From: an uncultured Garciella sp.
GTDB taxonomy: Bacteria > Bacillota > Clostridia > Eubacteriales > Garciellaceae
Direction: 5' to 3'
NCBI GenBank assembly: GCA_900555725.1
Contig: USMD01000027.1
Span: forward strand, 1 to 19,235
Length of the DNA stretch: 19,235 nucleotides
Every line of letters begins with the position of its first letter. Within the stretch, counting starts at the first letter, position 1. The notes beneath the pieces were generated by a model. The model was given only the letters and a program-made list of their open reading frames with translations, ran no database searches and was not told the origin of the DNA. Below are positions 7,620 through 14,645 of this stretch, one piece after another. The translations under genes were made by a program, and so were the position numbers.

Positions 7620-8402
7620 GTGAAAAAGTTTTTAAAGGATTTTGGAACAGCTGCTATCATTTGTATTTTATTTTTTTCCGTTTTAGGGTTTTTCAAAGAG
7701 GTTCCTGCTAATGAGCAAAATGGACTAACAGATGGAGAGGTCTTAATGAGGGCTTTTCAAGCAAGTAAGGGGAATTTAGAAAGTACTAAGTTAGACTTTT
7801 GGAGTGAAATAAAAAATAAAAAATACACCCAAGAGGAAATGGAAAAGATCACCTTAGGCTGTGCAAAGATATTAGGATTAGAAAAGGAAGCAAAAATAGA
7901 TATAAAGCAAGATCAAAATCATCAAAAAGTCACAGTTACTGCCCAGGAGAAAAATGGGATCTATGCTACCATTCTTATGGAAAATTGGGATGTAGAGGGA
8001 CAATCCAAAGATACCTATTTTCTAGTAGATATTTCTTTAGACAGTAGGTATCCGCAACCATTAGAGATAGAAAAAACAATTGTAAATTATTTTACCCATT
8101 TGGGATTGAATTATGAATATTCCATGACTATGATTGGCACCTTTGATGAAAAGATGAATACTGATATAATGAGAGGTATCATAGAAAATACCTTTACAGC
8201 GGCAGAAGCCCAAGCTTTAGAAGGAATAGAAGAGGATGAATATAGTGAAATGATCAGTTTATCTGGTTATAGTCCTCAAATACAAAATAGCATCAAATTA
8301 TCAGGAAGAAAAATGAATATCAATGGAGCAATGAGATACAATGATTATGATAAAAAGACCTATATTTGGATAGGAATACCACTTATAGCAACAGAATATT
8401 AA
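7620..8402 (+). CDS. ywmB: YwmB-like secreted/anchored protein of unknown function
   Basis: This 260-residue protein has one N-terminal hydrophobic segment (about residues 8-28), so it is either anchored or secreted. The rest is mixed alpha/beta without catalytic motifs I recognise. The C-terminal part (LSGRKMNINGAMRYN, then TYIWIGIPLIATEY) and the place directly before murA match the YwmB family of spore formers, whose fold was annotated as TATA-box-binding-protein-like. Its function is unknown. I start at GTG 7620, which lies 6 nt after AAAGGGAGGT (7604-7613). A longer frame from TTG 7599 would put that SD site inside the gene. murA follows 22 nt downstream, so the two are probably co-transcribed. 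Confidence 0.75.
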   Translation: MKKFLKDFGTAAIICILFFSVLGFFKEVPANEQNGLTDGEVLMRAFQASKGNLESTKLDFWSEIKNKKYTQEEMEKITLGCAKILGLEKEAKIDIKQDQNHQKVTVTAQEKNGIYATILMENWDVEGQSKDTYFLVDISLDSRYPQPLEIEKTIVNYFTHLGLNYEYSMTMIGTFDEKMNTDIMRGIIENTFTAAEAQALEGIEEDEYSEMISLSGYSPQIQNSIKLSGRKMNINGAMRYNDYDKKTYIWIGIPLIATEY

Positions 8403-8424
8403 CATTGGAAATGGGGGTGTGGTA

Positions 8425-9684
8425 TTGGAAAAAATTGTAGTAGAACCAAGTCCCTCTTTGACTGGTAGGATAAAGGTCAGTGGAGCTAAGAACGCGGCTT
8501 TACCAATTCTTACAGCATCCTTACTATCCACAGAAAAATGTATCATAGAAGATGTCCCCGATTTAATGGACGTAGAAGTTCTTTGTGAATTATTATCGAT
8601 TATTGGAGCAGATGTAAAAAAAGCCAAGGGAAATGAATTAGAAATCAATAGCAAATTCATTGACAATTATGATGTTCCCTATAGCTTAACTGGAAAAATG
8701 AGAGCTTCATTTTTAGTAATGGGACCATTACTAGCTAGAATGGGAAGAGCTAGAATCTCATTACCCGGTGGGTGCGCTATAGGTTCTAGACCGATTGACT
8801 TGCATCTAAAGGGATTTGAGGCCCTAGGAGCAGAAATTATAATGAAAAATGGTTATATTGATGCCAAGACAGATGGGTTAAAGGGAACAAGCATTTATTT
8901 AGATTTTCCCAGTGTAGGAGCCACCGAAAATATTATGATGGCAGCAGCTTTAGCAAAAGGTCAGACTATTATAGAAAATGCAGCAGAGGAACCAGAGATT
9001 GTAGATCTAGCTAATTTTCTTATTAAGATGGGTGCCCAAATAAGAGGTGCTGGTACAGATGCCATTCGAATCCATGGGGTAGATAAATTAAAAGGTACTA
9101 AGCATAGGGTAATTCCTGACCGTATTGAGGCAGGAACCTATATGATAGGAGCAGCTATGTCCCAAGGAGATATTATTATAGAAAATGCAGTTAGTCTTCA
9201 CCTTCATCCTCTCATTGCGAAATTAAAGGAAGTAGGAGCTACTATTGAGGAGATTGAAGATGGAATCATAAGGGTCATAGGGCCAGAACAGATTCATAAA
9301 ACTGATGTAAAAACAATGCCCTATCCTGGGTTTCCAACAGATATGCAAGCTCAAATGACTGCCCTATTATCCATTGCCAAGGGAACAAGTATTGTCACAG
9401 AAACTGTATTTGAAAATCGCTTTATGCATGTTGATGAATTGAGAAAAATGGGAGCTAATATTCGTACCGATGATAGAACAGTCATTATAGAAGGTGTGAA
9501 CCATTTCACTGGTGCTGAAGTAAATGCAACGGACCTAAGGGCAGGAGCAGCTTTGGTATTAGCTGGATTAGTAGCCCAAGGGAAAACTGTCATTAATAAC
9601 GTATATCACATTGATAGGGGCTATGATCATATTGAAAAAAAATTAAGATCCTTAGGTGCAATTATATATCGTATAAAGGAATAA
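8425..9684 (+). CDS. murA: UDP-N-acetylglucosamine 1-carboxyvinyltransferase
   Basis: MurA transfers enolpyruvate from PEP to UDP-GlcNAc, the first committed step of peptidoglycan synthesis, in the cytosol. Lys22-Asn23 in SGAKNAALPIL and Cys117 in PGGCAIGSRP are the key active-site residues. The Cys is the one alkylated by fosfomycin, so the sequence gives no sign of the Asp-type resistant variant. I start at TTG 8425 (N-terminus MEKIVVEP) behind the run GGGGGTG at 8413-8419. This gives 419 residues, the same as E. coli MurA. A GTG at 8419 in the same frame overlaps that run and is less likely. It follows ywmB closely and ends in a strong terminator. Confidence 0.96.
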   Translation: MEKIVVEPSPSLTGRIKVSGAKNAALPILTASLLSTEKCIIEDVPDLMDVEVLCELLSIIGADVKKAKGNELEINSKFIDNYDVPYSLTGKMRASFLVMGPLLARMGRARISLPGGCAIGSRPIDLHLKGFEALGAEIIMKNGYIDAKTDGLKGTSIYLDFPSVGATENIMMAAALAKGQTIIENAAEEPEIVDLANFLIKMGAQIRGAGTDAIRIHGVDKLKGTKHRVIPDRIEAGTYMIGAAMSQGDIIIENAVSLHLHPLIAKLKEVGATIEEIEDGIIRVIGPEQIHKTDVKTMPYPGFPTDMQAQMTALLSIAKGTSIVTETVFENRFMHVDELRKMGANIRTDDRTVIIEGVNHFTGAEVNATDLRAGAALVLAGLVAQGKTVINNVYHIDRGYDHIEKKLRSLGAIIYRIKE

Positions 9685-9747
9685 TTATTTTTTATCCGAT
9701 ACGCATCTGAATAAGTTCTTCTAAGAGCCACTTGATGTGTATATATG

Positions 9748-9792
9748 AAAGCAATAGATGTCTTTATAAAGACATCTATTGCTTTTTGTTTT
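9748..9792 (+). terminator. Terminator of ywmB-murA
   Basis: Bases 9748-9785 form a perfect palindrome with 19-bp arms (AAAGCAATAGATGTCTTTA and its complement), centred at 9766/9767. A T-rich tail (TTTTTGTTTT) follows. This is the strongest terminator in the window. Confidence 0.93.
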
Positions 9793-9918
9793 CACTATTT
9801 GTCGAAAAAAAAGAGGGAAAAAAATCGATCTTATTTTACATAAAATTTTATAAAAACGACAAGTGAAAAAGTTAACACAGAATTTGTAAGAAAATCATAT
9901 AGAAAACGAAGTTTAGAC

Positions 9919-9965
9919 AAAATTTCCCTTTCATATAAGAACTATAGAAAAATTTCCCGGGAAAT
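9919..9965 (+). promoter_or_regulatory. Phased direct repeat and palindrome in the spoIID upstream region
   Basis: AAAATTTCCC occurs at 9919-9928 and 9949-9958, exactly 30 bp apart, which places both copies on the same face of the helix. The second copy lies in the perfect 14-bp palindrome ATTTCCCGGGAAAT (9952-9965). This could be an operator. The rest of the 326-nt gap from 9786 to 10111 is AT-rich, and I found no convincing sigma-E promoter for spoIID in it. Confidence 0.35.
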
Positions 9966-10111
9966 GTAGAAAGATAATATAGGCTTTTTTGAAAAGATTC
10001 AATATACTAATGAAAGGGCAGAAAATATTTTTAAATCATATTCTAATGATTAATAGAATATATATTAAAAATGCTAAACAAATAGGACAATCATTAAAGA
10101 GGGGGAGAAAC

Positions 10112-11113
10112 ATGAAATTAATCGGTCATGCAGTGGTTTTAGTTTTGATTTTGGTTATTATCCTTCCACTATTTATGGTAAAGGGATGTGATTTGGACAA
10201 TGAACTTAAAAATGATCAGCCACTGGAACAGAAAGTTACTATATCAGTATTAAATCACGGGAGCAATGAAGCAATGAATCTTGGATTAGAAGAGTATATT
10301 GTAGGGGTTATAGCAGCAGAAATGCCAGTTACCTTTGATATAGAAGCCCTAAAGGCACAAGCGATAGCAGCTAGAACTTATACAGTAAAAAGATTAGAAC
10401 AATTTGGAGGATCTCCAAATGAAGATCATCCCCAATATGATGTCTGCACTGACCCTGCTCATTGTCAAGCATGGATTAATAAGGAGGACCGTATAAAGGC
10501 ATGGAAAAATGATAAAAGGTATAAAAAATTAGATTATGAAGAGTCCTGGAAAAGGATCCAGAAAGCTGTTATGAGTACCCAGGGACTGATTGCTGTCTAT
10601 AATGGAGAGCCTATAGATCCATTATTTCACTCTACCAGTGGGGGAAAGACCGAAAACTCAGAGGATTACTTTGATGCCAAGGTGCCTTATTTAAGAAGTG
10701 TAATAAGTCAGTACGAAAAAAAGTCTCCACATTTAGCCAGTGAAACGGAAATGACCACTGAAGAATTTGTCAATAAATTAAAAAAAGAACTACCAGATAT
10801 TAAAATAGATGCGAAGAATATTGAAAATGAGATTAAGATCTTGGGAACAACTGAGGGAGGAAAGATAGCTAAAATTCAGATAGGAAATAAAACTTTAACA
10901 GGGCGAGAGGCTAGGGAAATACTAGGTTTAAATTCTTCGAATTTTGAGGTAAAAAAAAGTGGAGGCAAATTACATTTTACCGTCATAGGCTACGGTCATG
11001 GAGTAGGAATGAGTCAATATGGAGCCGATGGTATGGCACAGGAGGGAAGTGATTATGAAGAGATTATAAAGCATTATTACCAAGGGGTAGAGATCGTTAA
11101 TATTTATGAATAG
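10112..11113 (+). CDS. spoIID: Stage II sporulation protein D, peptidoglycan lytic transglycosylase
   Basis: SpoIID cuts glycan strands during engulfment of the forespore, working with SpoIIP and SpoIIM in the mother-cell membrane. There is one N-terminal membrane anchor (about residues 6-25). The catalytic glutamate is Glu70 in VIAAEMP. His106, Cys112, His117 and Cys118 have the same spacing (+6, +11, +12) as the four zinc ligands of C. difficile SpoIID. HSTSGGKTENSEDYF and GYGHGVGMSQYGA are conserved family motifs. The start is ATG 10112 behind AGAGGGGGAGAAAC. The open frame reaches back to 9989, but that extension has no SD site and is not part of the family. The protein has 333 residues, close to the B. 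subtilis homologue. Confidence 0.94.
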   Translation: MKLIGHAVVLVLILVIILPLFMVKGCDLDNELKNDQPLEQKVTISVLNHGSNEAMNLGLEEYIVGVIAAEMPVTFDIEALKAQAIAARTYTVKRLEQFGGSPNEDHPQYDVCTDPAHCQAWINKEDRIKAWKNDKRYKKLDYEESWKRIQKAVMSTQGLIAVYNGEPIDPLFHSTSGGKTENSEDYFDAKVPYLRSVISQYEKKSPHLASETEMTTEEFVNKLKKELPDIKIDAKNIENEIKILGTTEGGKIAKIQIGNKTLTGREAREILGLNSSNFEVKKSGGKLHFTVIGYGHGVGMSQYGADGMAQEGSDYEEIIKHYYQGVEIVNIYE

Positions 11114-11114
11114 G

Positions 11115-11142
11115 TTTTATGAAATATTAAAGATTCATAAAA
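11115..11142 (+). terminator. Possible weak terminator after spoIID
   Basis: TTTTATGAA (11115-11123) and TTCATAAAA (11134-11142) form a perfect 9-bp, AT-rich stem with a 10-nt loop, starting one base after the spoIID stop. The tail is TATTTGTT. The stem is weak, so termination here is uncertain. Confidence 0.4.
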
Positions 11143-11204
11143 TATTTGTTCCTCCAATGGTCTATATAGACAACATCAACAATTCACTACAAAGGATAAA
11201 TCCT

Positions 11205-11245
11205 AAAAGCTTGGAAACTCCCTTTGGTCAGGCAACCAAGCTTTT
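11205..11245. repeat. Hairpin between convergent spoIID and spoIIQ
   Basis: AAAAGCTTGG (11205-11214) and CCAAGCTTTT (11236-11245) are perfect 10-bp inverted arms around a 21-nt loop. They lie in the 225-nt gap between the convergent spoIID and spoIIQ-like genes. The arms carry A and T runs at their outer ends, so either strand gives a stem ending in TTTT. It may be a bidirectional terminator, but no longer T-tract follows on either side. Confidence 0.45.
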
Positions 11246-11338
11246 CACGGATTTACCTTCTTCGCTCATTGGATGTTATGACTATATAGCTCAAGTCGTC
11301 ACATAATATTTTTATGAATCTATTTCTTATTTATTTTC

Positions 11339-12247
11339 TTACTTTAAACCTATATACTCTTTTGGATTTACACACTTATCTCCATTCCAAACTTCAAAAT
11401 GAATATGAGGATCATCATCAATTTCAAACATGGCTGTATTTCCTGCTTTTCCAATTACTTGTCCCTTTTTCACCTGCTGATTTTTAGTAACATTCACTTT
11501 AGAATTTAAATTACCATATTTGGTTTGAATTCCATTGCTGTGGTCAATGGTTATCAACATTCCTAATTTAGAGTCCTTTTTAATCTCTACAATTTTTCCA
11601 TCCATAGCAGCCTTTGCCTCTGTTCCCTTTTCAGCAGCAATATCTACCCCTTGATGGTCAGAACGAAATTCATTTAAAGTATTAGAAAATACCGGTGTGG
11701 TTTGAAAACTATAATCCATTGTAATAGTATTTTGATCTACAGGATTTATAAAGTTGTTTAAAGTATCCTGGGTAGAAGCGGAATTTTTATTTTCTTGACT
11801 TTCTTTTGTATCAGCATTATCAGACATTACAGCAGTTGCATTTGGTATGACTTCATCAGTAGTAGTTCTATTTTTTTCACTAGAATTGTCTTGATTGGTT
11901 TGTTGTGCATTCTCTTCTTTGCTAGTTGCTGCTTCCTTATTAGGTTTTTCTTTCTTCGGTTTTTCAGCTTCTTTTTTCTCTGTTTGATTATTTGTAGAGG
12001 TTTCTTTTGTTTCATCAGGTTGGATGTCCTCGGTTTGATAAGATTCGTAATCGTCTACTTTTTCAGCTACTTCATTTTGATTATCTTGGCTTAGGGAATG
12101 ATCCATGTTATTACGGGTAATATACACAGCCGAAGTAGCAATCAATGTTACACATAAAAATAAAACTACATAAAAACCGTCTTTGTTAGCAAAATTTTTC
12201 AATTTTTCCTTACTGAGTTTCTTACCAGAAAAAAGTTTTTTCTTCAT
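11339..12247 (-). CDS. spoIIQ: SpoIIQ-like M23 (LytM) family protein
   Basis: This 302-residue protein has a cytosolic basic N-terminus, one membrane helix (about residues 25-44), a long low-complexity linker rich in Lys, Glu, Asn, Gln and Thr (about 50-160), and a C-terminal LytM domain (about 190-297). The metal motifs are complete: His198 and Asp202 in HQGVD, and His281-x-His283 in HIHFEVW. SpoIIQ sits in the forespore membrane and binds SpoIIIAH across the intermembrane space. B. subtilis SpoIIQ lacks a metal ligand, while clostridial ones keep it, as here. The ATG follows the SD site GGAGGTG (12254-12260). Its place between spoIID and spoIIID supports the name. Its opposite orientation differs from B. 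subtilis and C. difficile. A generic M23 endopeptidase is the alternative. Confidence 0.85.
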   Translation of the reverse strand: MKKKLFSGKKLSKEKLKNFANKDGFYVVLFLCVTLIATSAVYITRNNMDHSLSQDNQNEVAEKVDDYESYQTEDIQPDETKETSTNNQTEKKEAEKPKKEKPNKEAATSKEENAQQTNQDNSSEKNRTTTDEVIPNATAVMSDNADTKESQENKNSASTQDTLNNFINPVDQNTITMDYSFQTTPVFSNTLNEFRSDHQGVDIAAEKGTEAKAAMDGKIVEIKKDSKLGMLITIDHSNGIQTKYGNLNSKVNVTKNQQVKKGQVIGKAGNTAMFEIDDDPHIHFEVWNGDKCVNPKEYIGLK

Positions 12248-12265
12248 TGTCTACACCTCCACCTG

Positions 12266-12296
12266 TATTATGGCCACAAGTTGCTATGAAATATAC
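12266..12296 (-). promoter_or_regulatory. Sigma-F-like promoter for the spoIIQ-like gene
   Basis: Reading the minus strand, GTATA (12296-12292) is followed after 16 nt by GGCCATAATA (12275-12266). This fits the sigma-F pattern, roughly GyATA, then 15-16 nt, then GGnnAnAhTR. B. subtilis spoIIQ is transcribed by sigma-F in the forespore. The expected start falls near 12258-12261, leaving a leader of only about 13 nt that begins at the SD site. That is tight but possible. Confidence 0.55.
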
Positions 12297-12355
12297 AATC
12301 AAATAGAAAAATTATGAAAAAAAAGCCGTATTTTCTTCTAGGCCATCCTGTTTTT

Positions 12356-12385
12356 AACATATTACGGTTTCTTAGTGCATAAGAT
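12356..12385 (+). promoter_or_regulatory. Sigma-E-like promoter for spoIIID
   Basis: AACATATT (12356-12363) and CATAAGAT (12378-12385) are separated by 14 nt. This fits the sigma-E pattern (ATATT-type -35, CATACAmT-type -10; 6 of 8 bases match at -10). Transcription would start near 12392, about 35 nt before the spoIIID GTG. spoIIID is a sigma-E gene in B. subtilis. Confidence 0.65.
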
Positions 12386-12426
12386 TGTAAAAAAGGCTTC
12401 AGAGAGAAAAAAGGGGGTTGCTCGAA

Positions 12427-12693
12427 GTGAAAGGCTATATCGAAGAACGAGCAGTAGAAATTGCCAAATATATTATTGAAACTAATACAACAGTACGGGA
12501 GACAGCAAAGATTTTTGGAGTAAGCAAATCCACTGTACATAAGGATGTCACCGAGAGACTTCCAAAGATAAATCCTATAATTGCCAGGGAAGTTAAACAA
12601 GTATTAGATAAAAATAAATCCGAAAGACACCTACGAGGCGGTATGGCTACTAAGATGAAATATAAAGGGAAAAAAACAGGAACGGAAGAATAA
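12427..12693 (+). CDS. spoIIID: Sporulation transcriptional regulator SpoIIID
   Basis: SpoIIID is a small mother-cell DNA-binding protein that adjusts the sigma-E regulon and helps switch on sigma-K. This copy has 88 residues. The N-terminus MKGYIEERAVEIAKYI, the helix-turn-helix core FGVSKSTVHKDVTERLP (about residues 30-46) and the basic tail RHLRGGMATKMKYK all match the family closely. I start at GTG 12427, preceded by AAAGGGGG (12410-12417). The frame is open back to a TTG at 12418, but that codon directly follows the G-run and would add three residues the family lacks. The gene has its own sigma-E-like promoter and a terminator, so it appears to be monocistronic. Confidence 0.96.
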   Translation: MKGYIEERAVEIAKYIIETNTTVRETAKIFGVSKSTVHKDVTERLPKINPIIAREVKQVLDKNKSERHLRGGMATKMKYKGKKTGTEE

Positions 12694-12718
12694 AAAAGAA
12701 AAATTAAGTCAATGTATA

Positions 12719-12768
12719 AAAAGTCGTGTATGGGAGTACAATTTCTCCTATTACACGACTTTTATATA
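12719..12768 (+). terminator. Terminator of spoIIID
   Basis: AAAAGTCGTGTA (12719-12730) pairs with TACACGACTTTT (12752-12763). GGAG/CTCC (12733-12736 / 12745-12748) extends the stem inward. The T-rich tail is TTTTATATAT. It begins 26 nt after the stop codon. Confidence 0.9.
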
Positions 12769-12797
12769 TTTGAGAAAATCTTATTTGTGCAATTTCC
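12769..12797 (+). repeat. Solo copy of the repeat arm found at 18944-18973
   Basis: These 29 bases, from TTTGAGAAAATC to GTGCAATTTCC, match 18944-18973 at every position except one extra A in the latter. They start directly after the spoIIID terminator. The matching partner arm seen at 18847-18877 is absent here. The rest of the gap up to mbl (12798-13023) is AT-rich and holds only a -10-like site. Confidence 0.8.
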
Positions 12798-12937
12798 ACA
12801 TTTGTCTCCACAAATATTAAAGAATCCTGTCAGAAAATTTAAAAACTATGTAAATTTTCCAAAAATCACTTGAAAAAGATTCATATTTATAGGAAAATCA
12901 AGGAAGTGGATATTATGTAAAAATTTTAGATTTATTT

Positions 12938-12943
12938 TATAAT
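12938..12943 (+). promoter_or_regulatory. Possible -10 box upstream of mbl
   Basis: TATAAT stands at 12938-12943, in the context TTATAATGG, 80 nt before the mbl start. No good -35 hexamer lies at 16-18 nt (TGTAAA at 16 nt is poor), so this is tentative. Confidence 0.3.
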
Positions 12944-13023
12944 GGATGTTAAAATAAGGACATATTCTATTTGCTTCTCAATAATGATTAGAAATAATGA
13001 AAGAAAAGGGGTTGGAGCTTGAA

Positions 13024-14061
13024 ATGTTTGATTTCAGAACAGATATCGGAATTGATTTAGGAACGGCCAGTGTACTTGTATATATTAAAAACAAAGGAAT
13101 TGTATTGCAGGAGCCGTCAGTAGTGGCCATTGACACAAATACCAATAAAATATTAGCAGTAGGAGAAGAAGCTCGTAGAATGATAGGAAGAACTCCTGGC
13201 AACATTATTGCCATTCGTCCTTTAAGAGATGGAGTGATTTCTGACTTTGATGTTACTGAGCGTATGTTAAAATATTTTATTAAAAAAACTTGTGGAAATG
13301 CAAAGTTTTTTAGACCAAGAGTAATGGTTGGAGTGCCCAGTGGAGTAACCGAGGTAGAAAAAAAAGCAGTAGAGGAGGCAGTATTGCAAGCAGGAGCTAG
13401 TAAGCCTTTTATTATAGAAGAACCTGTAGCTGCAGCCATTGGTGCGGGTATGGATATCACAGAACCTACTGGTAATATGGTAGTAGATATCGGAGGAGGA
13501 ACGACAGATATAGCGGTTCTTTCCTTAGGAGGAATCGTAGTGAATACCTCTATAAAAGTAGCAGGAGATAAATTTGATGAATCCATTATTCGATTTATGA
13601 GAAAAAATCATAATCTATTAATAGGAGATCGTACAGCAGAAGAACTAAAGATTAATATCGGAACGGCTTTTCCAAGGGATGCAGAATTAACCATGGACAT
13701 TCGAGGAAGAGACTTATTATCTGGATTGCCTAAGACCATAACAGTGACTTCATTAGAAATGAGAGACGCTCTAAGGGAAACTGTATCCTCTATTGTAGAA
13801 GCAGTTCATGCTATATTAGAAAAAACTCCTCCAGAATTATCGGCAGATATCAGCGATCGAGGGATTTGCATGACAGGAGGGGGGGCATTACTCTATGGAT
13901 TGGACAAGCTCATTGAAAAAAGTACAAGGGTACCTGTCTATGTAGCAGAGGATGCTATCTCTTGTGTAGCCTATGGAACAGGAAAAGCTTTAGAGGATCT
14001 AGACTTTTTAGCAAGTTTAACAGAGTCACAACCAAAACAATATAAGTTGATGGATAAATAA
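13024..14061 (+). CDS. mbl: MreB/Mbl actin-like cell shape protein
   Basis: This bacterial actin forms membrane-bound filaments that guide sidewall peptidoglycan synthesis. The protein has 345 residues. DIGIDLGTAS is the phosphate-1 loop, VVDIGGGTTDIAV phosphate-2, and TGGGALLYGLD the adenosine motif. The N-terminus MFDFRTDIGIDLG, VGEEARRMIGRTPGNI and TPPELSADISDRGI all resemble B. subtilis Mbl. The location directly after spoIIID is also that of mbl rather than of mreB in the mreBCD operon. I start at ATG 13024 behind GGAG (13014-13017). The frame is open to 12997, but that extension is untypical. No mreC or mreD follows. Confidence 0.93.
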   Translation: MFDFRTDIGIDLGTASVLVYIKNKGIVLQEPSVVAIDTNTNKILAVGEEARRMIGRTPGNIIAIRPLRDGVISDFDVTERMLKYFIKKTCGNAKFFRPRVMVGVPSGVTEVEKKAVEEAVLQAGASKPFIIEEPVAAAIGAGMDITEPTGNMVVDIGGGTTDIAVLSLGGIVVNTSIKVAGDKFDESIIRFMRKNHNLLIGDRTAEELKINIGTAFPRDAELTMDIRGRDLLSGLPKTITVTSLEMRDALRETVSSIVEAVHAILEKTPPELSADISDRGICMTGGGALLYGLDKLIEKSTRVPVYVAEDAISCVAYGTGKALEDLDFLASLTESQPKQYKLMDK

Positions 14062-14130
14062 AGAAGGGTTTCAAAACAGGTTAAACTACTTAATAAAAAT
14101 ACTTTGATAGAACAGCGACTTATTTGAAAG

Positions 14131-14159
14131 TGGAAAATCAAATATAAATAAGTTATAAT
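14131..14159 (+). promoter_or_regulatory. Sigma-A-type promoter for fabZ-galU
   Basis: TGGAAA (14131-14136) and TATAAT (14154-14159) are 17 nt apart, 28 nt before the fabZ ATG. The -10 is perfect and the -35 matches 4 of 6. The spacing to the SD site is reasonable. Confidence 0.5.
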
Positions 14160-14186
14160 GGAGAAAAAGGCCAACGAGGTGAACTT

Positions 14187-14621
14187 ATGTTAGAAAATAA
14201 GGATATACAAAAGATCATTCCCCACCGATATCCTTTTCTATTAGTCGATCGGATTATAGAAATAGAAGAGGGAAAAAGAGCTCTAGGCATTAAAAATGTA
14301 ACCGCCAATGAACCCTTCTTCCAGGGGCATTTTCCAGGGAATCCTATTATGCCAGGGGTATTGATGGTAGAGGCTTTGGCTCAAGTGGGAGCTGTGTGCG
14401 TACTATCACAAGAAGAGTATAAAGGGAAACTTGCAGTATTTGCAGGAGTGGATAAATTAAGATTTAAAAAACAAGTGACACCCGGAGATCAATTGCGTAT
14501 GGAAGTAGAGCTTATTTCCATGAAAAAGGGAATCGGCAAGGCAAAGGCAGTAGCTACAGTAGAGGAGCAAATAGCTGTCAGAGGAGAGATTATGTTTGCT
14601 ATTGTGGAGAATGGAAAATAA
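14187..14621 (+). CDS. fabZ: 3-hydroxyacyl-[acyl-carrier-protein] dehydratase
   Basis: FabZ removes water from beta-hydroxyacyl-ACP in each round of fatty acid elongation. It is a hot-dog fold of 144 residues, the usual length. HRYPFLLVDRI stands near the N-terminus. The catalytic His48 is in GHFPGNPIMPG, and the catalytic Glu62 is in VEALAQVGA on the partner subunit's active site. The SD site is CGAGGTGA before ATG 14187. In B. subtilis the fabZ homologue ywpB also lies shortly after mbl. Other fab genes are not in the window. galU follows after 24 nt, so the two probably share a transcript. Confidence 0.96.
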   Translation: MLENKDIQKIIPHRYPFLLVDRIIEIEEGKRALGIKNVTANEPFFQGHFPGNPIMPGVLMVEALAQVGAVCVLSQEEYKGKLAVFAGVDKLRFKKQVTPGDQLRMEVELISMKKGIGKAKAVATVEEQIAVRGEIMFAIVENGK

Positions 14622-14645
14622 AGAATAACCTTAGGGGGTATAGAA

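Noticed and set aside
9830..9846. CATAAAAT as a sigma-E -10 box for spoIID
   Set aside because: It matches the -10 pattern well, but the bases 14 nt upstream are all purines (GAAAAAAA) and do not resemble a sigma-E -35.
9989..10111. N-terminal extension of spoIID (41 codons)
   Set aside because: No SD site precedes it, and the typical SpoIID membrane anchor begins at ATG 10112 behind a strong SD site.
11106..11306. 66-codon open frame overlapping the end of spoIID
   Set aside because: There is no SD site, no recognisable domain, and it runs through both hairpins of the convergent gap. It is more likely non-coding.
11795..12094. 99-codon plus-strand frame opposite the spoIIQ-like linker
   Set aside because: It is the antisense of a Lys/Glu-rich coding stretch, which gives an artificial Phe/Ile/Leu-rich translation.
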